Shown here: one piece after another, positions 1 through 4,753 of the stretch | How positions within the stretch are numbered: the stretch's first letter is position 1 | How the letters are laid out: the number at the start of each line of letters is the position of its first letter | Origin: Mariprofundales bacterium | GTDB taxonomy: Bacteria; Pseudomonadota; Zetaproteobacteria; Mariprofundales; S012-25 | Assembly (NCBI GenBank): GCA_015487905.1 | Contig: WFOX01000234.1 | Coordinates: 1 to 6,996, forward strand | Length of the DNA stretch: 6,996 nt | Reading direction: 5' to 3' | The notes under the pieces: generated by a model | The model's database searches: none | What the model saw: only the letters and a program-made list of their open reading frames with translations | Told to the model about the DNA's origin: nothing | Made by a program: the position numbers and the translations under genes

Positions 1-1090
1 AGGCCACGGGGCCGAAGATTTCTTCCTCAAACGCGGGCATGCCCGGCTTGACCTCACCAAGCAGGGTGGGCGGGAAGAAGTATCCTTGACGGGGCGCTTC
101 GCCTTGAAAGAGAAGCTTTGCGCCGGCGGCGAGGCTGCGCTCCACTTGAGACGCGAGCTTGTCGCGCAAGTCCGCGCGCGCAAGCGGGCCGATGTCCGTG
201 TGCGCATCCATGGGGTCACCTATGCGCAGCGCGCGCATGGCATCGGCCACGAGTTCGGCGAAGCGCGCATAGACGGCTTCCACGACGATCCAGCGCTTGG
301 CGGCGATGCAGGTCTGTCCCGAGTTGATCATGCGCGCTTGCACGCAAGCGCTTGCCGCGGCTTCCAAGTCCGCATCTTCCAGCACGAGATAAGGGTCGCT
401 GCCGCCAAGCTCCAGCACGCAAGGCTTGCCGAAGCGGCCTGCGGCCTCGGCCACGGCGCGGCCTGCGGGCACGCTTCCCGTGAGGCTCGCGCCTTGGATT
501 TCGTCCCAACCAAGCGCTTCGGCGACGAGCGATTCCGCAAACAGCCCCACCTGCACGAGCTCGCCGAAGACTTCCTGAAAGATCTCGTCCAGCATTTGCG
601 CGCACAGGCCCACATTCGGCGCGTGCTTGATGATCGCGCCGCCGCCTGCGGCGATCAGCGGCGCGGCGAAGCGCACGACTTGCCAGAACGGGAAGTTCCA
701 CGGCATCACGCCGAGGATCACGCCCAGCGGTTCAAAGACGACGAGTGCGCGCAAGTCCGGTTCGTCTATGCGTCTCGGCGCAAGCCAATCAGGGGCGCGG
801 CGGGCAAGCTCGCGGCATGTGCGCGCGCATTTCATGACCTCGGCGCGCGCTTCGCGGATGGGTTTGCCCATCTCGCGCGTGATCGTGCGCGCGGCCTCGT
901 CCGCGCGTGCCTCCAACACGCCGGCCAAGCTTTCCAAGCGCTTGGCGCGTGCGTGCACGGCAAGCGTGCGCCAGCGTTCCCAGGCCGCGTGCGCGCGCAG
1001 CGTGCGCTTTTTGAGCTCCTCGCGCGACCAGCCCTCGTGCTCGGCTAGAACTTCGCCCGTGGCTGGATTGCGGCTTACAAACTGCGCCAT
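1..1090 (-). CDS. NAD(P)-dependent aldehyde dehydrogenase, Sad/YneI-like (probable succinate-semialdehyde dehydrogenase), partial at 3' end
   Basis: The minus strand is open from an ATG at 1090-1088 to the left edge, giving 363 residues. A complete enzyme of this family has about 460, so roughly the last 100 are outside the window. Family landmarks are in order: MPWNFP with the oxyanion Asn at 132, KHAPN (cofactor site) about 30 residues later, LTGSVPAGRA (Rossmann loop), LELGG with the general-base Glu at 227, SGQTC with the nucleophile Cys at 261, and EEIFGPVA at the edge. The Glu-Cys spacing of 34 is that of classical ALDHs. The KHAPNV, VLELGGSDP and GQxCxAAKR wording resembles E. coli Sad (YneI), which oxidises succinate semialdehyde to succinate in the cytoplasm. 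The exact substrate is inferred. A purine-rich AGGGGGAG at 1100-1093 lies just upstream of the ATG. The gene is divergent from the ABC transporter operon. Confidence 0.93.
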   Translation of the reverse strand, partial: MAQFVSRNPATGEVLAEHEGWSREELKKRTLRAHAAWERWRTLAVHARAKRLESLAGVLEARADEAARTITREMGKPIREARAEVMKCARTCRELARRAPDWLAPRRIDEPDLRALVVFEPLGVILGVMPWNFPFWQVVRFAAPLIAAGGGAIIKHAPNVGLCAQMLDEIFQEVFGELVQVGLFAESLVAEALGWDEIQGASLTGSVPAGRAVAEAAGRFGKPCVLELGGSDPYLVLEDADLEAAASACVQARMINSGQTCIAAKRWIVVEAVYARFAELVADAMRALRIGDPMDAHTDIGPLARADLRDKLASQVERSLAAGAKLLFQGEAPRQGYFFPPTLLGEVKPGMPAFEEEIFGPVA

Positions 1091-1173
1091 CGCTCCCCCT
1101 TCGGCTTTAAGCCTAAAACCTCTCTGCGCGCAAGGCCAATCCTATGACGCTTCGCGCTAGGCTTTGCGCCGTC
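1091..1173. promoter_or_regulatory. Divergent intergenic region between the aldehyde dehydrogenase and the ABC exporter operon
   Basis: This is the only non-coding gap here that separates divergent genes, so promoters for both directions should lie in it or just inside the flanking genes. It is 53 bases long if the ABC gene starts at 1144 and 83 if it starts at 1174. It contains the most AT-rich patch nearby (1106-1118) and an 11-base near-palindrome, GGCTT-T-AAGCC, at 1103-1113. I could not find a convincing -35/-10 pair in either direction. The leftward candidate TTGCGC-17-TTAAAG would leave almost no 5' leader. The palindrome could be an operator but is short enough to be chance. Confidence 0.35.
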
Positions 1174-2112
1174 ATGCAGGCATTGGAAGTGTCGCATCTC
1201 ACCAAGGTCTATCCCAACGGCAAGCGCGCGTTGGACGATGTTTCGTTCGCGGTGCCGGAGGGATCGTTTTTTGCGCTGCTGGGGCCGAACGGCGCAGGCA
1301 AGACCACCTTGATCTCCATTCTTGCCGATGTCGTGCGCCCTACGAAGGGTGCCGTGCGCTTTCTCGGCCGCGACCTCTTCCGCGAGCGCGCTTGGTGCAA
1401 GAAAAGGCTTGGCGTGGTGCCGCAGGAGATTGCGTTTGATCCGTTTTTCACGCCGCGCGATGTGCTGCGCATCACCTCGGGGCTATACGGCGTCAAGCCC
1501 GACGAGCGCTGGATTGAGGAGCTTTTGCAGCGCTTGGAGCTTGCTGCGCATGCGGACAAGAACACGCGCATGCTCTCAGGCGGCATGCGCAGGCGCTTGC
1601 TCGTTGCGCAAGCGCTCGTGCATCGCCCGCGCGTGGTCGTGCTGGATGAGCCTACGGCCGGCGTGGATGTGGAGCTGCGCAGGCGGCTTTGGGACTTCAT
1701 GCGCGAGATCAACCGCGCCGGCACGACGATTTTGCTCACGACGCACTACTTGGAAGAGGCCGAAGAGCTTTGCGACCATGTGGCGATTCTGCGCGAAGGA
1801 AGGCTCGTGGCCGCGGAGCCGATGGAGACGCTCATGCGCAAGCTTGCGGCGGCCTTTCTTTGGCTGCGGCCCGAAGGAGAGGTGCGCGATGCGCAGCTTG
1901 CCGATGCCCGGCTTGCGCGCTTTCGGCCGCGGCGCGTGCAGGGGGGCATTTGCCTTGCGCTTGCCCGCGACGAACGCGGCCGGCTCAATGTGCATGAGGC
2001 CTATCAAGCGGCCGTGGCCGTGTTTGGGCCGCCTGTGGAGATGGAGGTGCGGCGCGAGGACTTGGAGGATGTGTTTTTGCGGCTTACGAACCGAGGAGGG
2101 CGCACCTCATGA
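1174..2112 (+). CDS. ABC-2 type exporter, ATP-binding subunit (YadG-like)
   Basis: Nucleotide-binding subunit of an ABC-2 export complex, pairing with the permease encoded directly downstream; it would hydrolyse ATP at the cytoplasmic face of the inner membrane. In 312 residues from the 1174 start I see Walker A GPNGAGKT (37-44), Q-loop Gln84 in VVPQE, signature LSGGM (134-138), Walker B VVVLDEP (154-160) with catalytic Glu159, D-loop AGVD and H-loop His191 in TTHYLEEAE. The C-terminal third is a variable accessory region ending in EDLEDVFLRLT. The wording follows E. coli YadG closely; the transported substrate is unknown. An in-frame ATG at 1144 would add ten atypical residues. I prefer 1174 because homologues begin about three residues before the ALEV strand, although 1144 has the better Shine-Dalgarno (CAAGG, 8 bases away; at 1174 only a weak TAGG, 12 bases away). 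The stop overlaps the next gene's ATG. Confidence 0.93.
   Translation: MQALEVSHLTKVYPNGKRALDDVSFAVPEGSFFALLGPNGAGKTTLISILADVVRPTKGAVRFLGRDLFRERAWCKKRLGVVPQEIAFDPFFTPRDVLRITSGLYGVKPDERWIEELLQRLELAAHADKNTRMLSGGMRRRLLVAQALVHRPRVVVLDEPTAGVDVELRRRLWDFMREINRAGTTILLTTHYLEEAEELCDHVAILREGRLVAAEPMETLMRKLAAAFLWLRPEGEVRDAQLADARLARFRPRRVQGGICLALARDERGRLNVHEAYQAAVAVFGPPVEMEVRREDLEDVFLRLTNRGGRTS
2094..2099 (+). promoter_or_regulatory. Strong Shine-Dalgarno for the ABC-2 permease
   Basis: AGGAGG lies 9 bases upstream of the ATG at 2109, inside the last codons of the ATPase gene. Together with the ATGA overlap at 2109-2112 it fixes the permease start and suggests translational coupling. Confidence 0.7.
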
Positions 2113-2873
2113 CGAATCCTTATGGGTGCTGGACTTTGTTCGTGCGCGAAGTGCGGCGTTTTTTGAATGTGAAGGTGCAGACGATCATCGCGCCTGCGCT
2201 GACCGCACTTTTGTATCTCGTTGTTTTCCACTATGCGATGGGCGCGCGCCCGCGCGCGCAGCTTCCCGTGGATTACTTCACCTTTCTTGCCCCCGGGCTT
2301 GCAATGATGACGCTGTTGCAAAACGCCTTTGCGAACAGCTCCAGCTCCATGATCACGGGCAAGGTGATGGGTGTGCATGTGTATCTGCTCATGGCGCCGC
2401 TTTCCGCAGCCGAGGTGGTGCTTGCATTCGTGGCCGCTGCGGTCGTGCGCGGGCTTGTGTGCGCTGGCGCGTTTTTGCTCGCGCTTGTGCCGTTCGTGCA
2501 TTTTGCTTGGCCGCATCCTTGGCTCGCGCTGAGCTATGCGGTATTGGGCGGCGCGATCATGGGCGCGCTCGGGCTGATTGCGGGCATCTGGGCGCGGCGC
2601 TTTGACGATGTGGCGCTTGTGACCAACTTCGTGGTGATGCCGCTCACCTTCTTGGCCGGCGTATTCTATTCCGTGCAAAGCCTTCCCCCGCTTTGGCGCA
2701 GCTTGCATCTCGCCAATCCGTTTTTCCATCTCGTGGACGGCTTCCGCTTCGCCGTGCTCGGCGTGGCCGATGCCGATCCTTGGTGGGGGCTTGCGCCGCT
2801 TGCGGCGGCCGCGCTTTTGCTTTTTGTTCTTGCTTGGCGGCTTTGGGCCGCAGGCTGGAAGCTCAAGGCATGA
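2109..2873 (+). CDS. ABC-2 type exporter, membrane permease subunit (YadH-like)
   Basis: Inner-membrane permease of 254 residues, close to the roughly 256 of E. coli YadH. It should form the translocation pore with the ATPase encoded just upstream. I see about six hydrophobic segments, near residues 24-45, 56-77, 103-126, 137-160, 168-190 and 226-248, after an amphipathic N-terminus (LFVREVRRFL). Family wording includes FLAPGLAMM followed by QNAFANSSSS, the cytoplasmic RRFDDVALV loop, PLTFLAGVFYS and the C-terminal LANPFFHLVDGFRF. The substrate cannot be read from the sequence; proposed substrates of related systems range from lipids and polysaccharides to drugs. The gene overlaps both neighbours by 4 bases, so it is embedded in the operon. 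No odd residues or truncation seen. Confidence 0.92.
   Translation: MTNPYGCWTLFVREVRRFLNVKVQTIIAPALTALLYLVVFHYAMGARPRAQLPVDYFTFLAPGLAMMTLLQNAFANSSSSMITGKVMGVHVYLLMAPLSAAEVVLAFVAAAVVRGLVCAGAFLLALVPFVHFAWPHPWLALSYAVLGGAIMGALGLIAGIWARRFDDVALVTNFVVMPLTFLAGVFYSVQSLPPLWRSLHLANPFFHLVDGFRFAVLGVADADPWWGLAPLAAAALLLFVLAWRLWAAGWKLKA
2857..2861 (+). promoter_or_regulatory. Shine-Dalgarno that supports the rlmE start at 2870
   Basis: GGAAG lies 8 bases before the ATG at 2870, with AAGG closer in at 2865-2868. The reading frame is open further upstream, to an ATG at 2693, but that stretch overlaps the permease and encodes no family sequence. The site and the 4-base overlap both favour 2870. Confidence 0.55.
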
Positions 2874-3499
2874 GTCGCCGCAAGACGCGCCGTTGGCTTG
2901 CGCGGCATGTGCGCGATCCCTTCGTGCGCCGCGCCAAGGCCGAGGGGAAGCGCTCGCGCGCGGCCTACAAGCTTGCCGAGATCCTGGCGCGCGCGGGGAT
3001 CCATATTCCCAAAGGCGCCATTGCGGTGGATCTTGGCGCCGCGCCAGGCGCATGGAGCGCGGAGCTTGCCAAGAGGGTGGGGCCGCAGGGGCTTGTGGTG
3101 GCCGTGGATCTGCTTCCCATCGCGCCCATGCGCGGCGTGGAAGTGGTGCGCGGGGACATGGAAGAGGAGAGAACGAAAGAAGAAGTGCGGCGCATCGTGG
3201 GCGCGCGCAAGGCGGCGATCGTGGTTTCCGATGCCGCGCCAAACCTCTCCGGCGTGCGCGCGCGCGATCAAGCCTTGGCCATGCGGCTTGCGGAGGCGGC
3301 GCTTGGTTGGTGCGAGGTGTTTCTCGCCGAGGGAGGCGCATTCGTCGTGAAAACCTTTCGCGGTGAGGGATGGGAGGCGCTGTGCGCCCAAGTGCGCGCG
3401 CGCTTTGCCAAGGTGCGCGCGATCAAGCCCGCAGCCAGCCGCCCGGAATCCGCCGAGATTTACCTTGTGGCTACGGGTTTTCGCGCGCGGCCTCGCTAG
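2870..3499 (+). CDS. rlmE: 23S rRNA (uridine-2552-2'-O)-methyltransferase RlmE (FtsJ/RrmJ)
   Basis: SAM-dependent enzyme that methylates the 2'-hydroxyl of U2552 in the A-loop of 23S rRNA, a late step in 50S maturation. From the ATG at 2870 the protein has 209 residues, the same length as E. coli RlmE. The Rossmann SAM-binding motif VDLGAAPGAW is at 53-62, with the acidic DLLP at 80-83 and GD at 95-96. The catalytic K-D-K-E tetrad is complete: Lys34 in the YKL motif, Asp121 in SDAAPN, Lys161 in VVKTF and Glu196 in SAEIYLVATG. The basic N-terminus (SRRKTRRW) and the RSRAAYKL stretch are typical RNA-contacting parts. The gene starts in a 4-base ATGA overlap with the exporter permease, an uncommon neighbour for this gene, which is often next to ftsH or a yhbY-like gene. 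The cyclase gene starts 33 bases after its stop. Confidence 0.96.
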   Translation: MSRRKTRRWLARHVRDPFVRRAKAEGKRSRAAYKLAEILARAGIHIPKGAIAVDLGAAPGAWSAELAKRVGPQGLVVAVDLLPIAPMRGVEVVRGDMEEERTKEEVRRIVGARKAAIVVSDAAPNLSGVRARDQALAMRLAEAALGWCEVFLAEGGAFVVKTFRGEGWEALCAQVRARFAKVRAIKPAASRPESAEIYLVATGFRARPR

Positions 3500-3528
3500 A
3501 CCTCGCTTGCGCGCCTTGCCATATTTGC

Positions 3529-3536
3529 GAAGGTGG
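3529..3536 (+). promoter_or_regulatory. Shine-Dalgarno-like GAAGGTGG that bears on the cyclase start
   Basis: This purine tract overlaps the GTG at 3533 and sits 8 bases before an in-frame TTG at 3545. A ribosome using it would start at TTG 3545, giving a protein four residues shorter. Nothing comparable precedes GTG 3533. The ATG at 3537 is out of frame and meets a stop after three codons, so it is not the start. Confidence 0.4.
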
Positions 3537-4753
3537 ATGGGGGGTTGAGCTTTTCGCTGCTCGTTGCGCTGCGCGCGCTGGCGCTCGTCGTGGTACTGTT
3601 CGTGCTCGGCCGCCGCCAATGGCGCCGCAAGGCTTATGAAGGCGAGCGCTGGGCCATCTTCGGCGCGGTGCTGTGGCTTTGCGGCGATGCCCTTGTGCTC
3701 GTGTGGGATGCGCCGATTGCGCCCTCCGTGGCGGAGCTGCTGCGCACGCTGGGCTTTCTTGCCTTTGTGCTCTTCGTCGTCCGCGCCTGTGCGCCTCTGG
3801 ATACGCTTGCGCGCATCAACCACATGCGTCCGTCTCAAGCGCGCACGCGGCTTGAGTGGCTCGTGGGGCTGGAAGCGATGCTGGACGAGCTTACGGAACC
3901 TGTGCTGCTTTACGACGCGCATGGGCAGCTTGTGTGGGCGAATCCTGCGGCCGAAGCCTGGCTTGGGGCGCTTGCGGAGGGCACGGCCGTAGAGGAGATC
4001 GCGCGCTATGCGCTTACGCCCGCGGAAGAAGAGGCGTGGATGGAGGCCGTGGCCTCGGCGCGCGCGCAACGGCGGCGCCAGGTGCTGCCGCGCACCTTTT
4101 TGCGCCAGGCGGACGGGGTGGTGCGGCCCGTGGAGCTTGCGGCGGTGCCCGTGGGCGATCATCTCGTTGTGCTGTTGCGCGATGTGAGTTGGTGGCTTGC
4201 GCGCGAGCAGCAGTTTCAAGCGCTCGTGGATGAGGATCCGCTTACGGGGCTGTTGAATCGGCGGGGGCTGATGCGCGCAGCCGAGCGCGAGATCGCCCGC
4301 GCACGCCGCCATCGCCATCCGCTTGCGCTCGTGCTGTTGGATTTGGACCACTTCAAGGAGATCAACGACCGCTTCGGCCATGCGGTCGGCGATGAAGCCC
4401 TGCGCGAGTTCGCGCGCAGGCTCAAGCGCGCCGCGCGCGCTTCCGACTTGCTGGCGCGCTATGGCGGTGAGGAGTTCGCCATTCTTCTTCCGGAGACCGA
4501 TCTCGCCCAGGCCGAGCGTGCGGCCGAGCGCTTGCTTGCCGAGGTGCGTGCTGAGCCTTTTGCGACCTCCGCAGGGGAGCTCGTGATCACCGCAAGCGCC
4601 GGCGTGGCCGTGTTTCCGCACCACGGCAAGGACTGGAACGCGCTGTTTCGCGCGGCCGATCAGGCCTTGTATCTCGCCAAGCGCGGCGGGCGCAATCGGT
4701 GGCGCACGGCTGAGCAGCTCGCCGATGAAGGCGCGCTGCGCAATGGAGGGTAA
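3533..4753 (+). CDS. Membrane-bound PAS-GGDEF diguanylate cyclase
   Basis: Enzyme expected to condense two GTP into cyclic di-GMP at the cytoplasmic face of the inner membrane. In 406 residues I see three hydrophobic segments (about 6-26, 41-58, 66-86), then a PAS-like domain (about 113-225, including LLYDAHGQLVWANPAAE), then a full GGDEF domain (about 232-395). Catalytic landmarks are DPLTGLLNRRG at 235-245, DLDHFKEIND at 270-279 with metal-binding Asp270, and the active loop YGGEEF at 310-315. RASD at 302-305, five residues before GGEEF, is a textbook RxxD inhibitory I-site, so product feedback is expected. The C-terminal ADQALYLAK is standard. No EAL or HD-GYP phosphodiesterase domain is attached. 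No PAS ligand can be inferred. The start is GTG 3533 or TTG 3545; the latter has the better ribosome site. The stop codon abuts the ATPase start. Confidence 0.93.
   Translation: MDGGLSFSLLVALRALALVVVLFVLGRRQWRRKAYEGERWAIFGAVLWLCGDALVLVWDAPIAPSVAELLRTLGFLAFVLFVVRACAPLDTLARINHMRPSQARTRLEWLVGLEAMLDELTEPVLLYDAHGQLVWANPAAEAWLGALAEGTAVEEIARYALTPAEEEAWMEAVASARAQRRRQVLPRTFLRQADGVVRPVELAAVPVGDHLVVLLRDVSWWLAREQQFQALVDEDPLTGLLNRRGLMRAAEREIARARRHRHPLALVLLDLDHFKEINDRFGHAVGDEALREFARRLKRAARASDLLARYGGEEFAILLPETDLAQAERAAERLLAEVRAEPFATSAGELVITASAGVAVFPHHGKDWNALFRAADQALYLAKRGGRNRWRTAEQLADEGALRNGG
4745..4750 (+). promoter_or_regulatory. Shine-Dalgarno GGAGGG before the assembly ATPase
   Basis: GGAGGG forms the last sense codons of the cyclase, and its GGAGG core ends 4 bases before the ATG at 4754. 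With the stop TAA directly followed by ATG, the arrangement suggests re-initiation, meaning translation coupled to that of the cyclase. The spacing is slightly short. Confidence 0.6.

Noticed and set aside
86..1048. A 320-codon plus-strand open frame at the left end
   Set aside because: The minus strand here encodes an uninterrupted aldehyde dehydrogenase with all catalytic residues; the plus frame is its shadow.
1145..1174. TGACG and CGTCA inverted repeat flanking GCGC-rich bases near the ABC ATPase start
   Set aside because: The arms are only 5 bases with a 20-base loop, and the inner GCGC matches are self-complementary and common throughout the window. It is likely chance.
2004..3341. A 445-codon minus-strand open frame antisense to the permease and rlmE
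   Set aside because: Same reasoning: a basic, Pro/Arg/His-rich translation without motifs, lying opposite well-supported genes.
3500..3532. The gap between rlmE and the cyclase as a terminator or promoter
   Set aside because: There is no hairpin followed by a T-run and no convincing -35/-10 pair, so I treat the five plus-strand genes as probably one unit, without excluding a weak internal promoter.
2666..4624. A 652-codon open frame on the minus strand opposite the permease, rlmE and cyclase genes
   Set aside because: It is antisense to three genes with intact catalytic motifs and clear junctions. Its translation is rich in His, Arg and Ala with no recognisable domain, as expected for the opposite strand of GC-rich genes.
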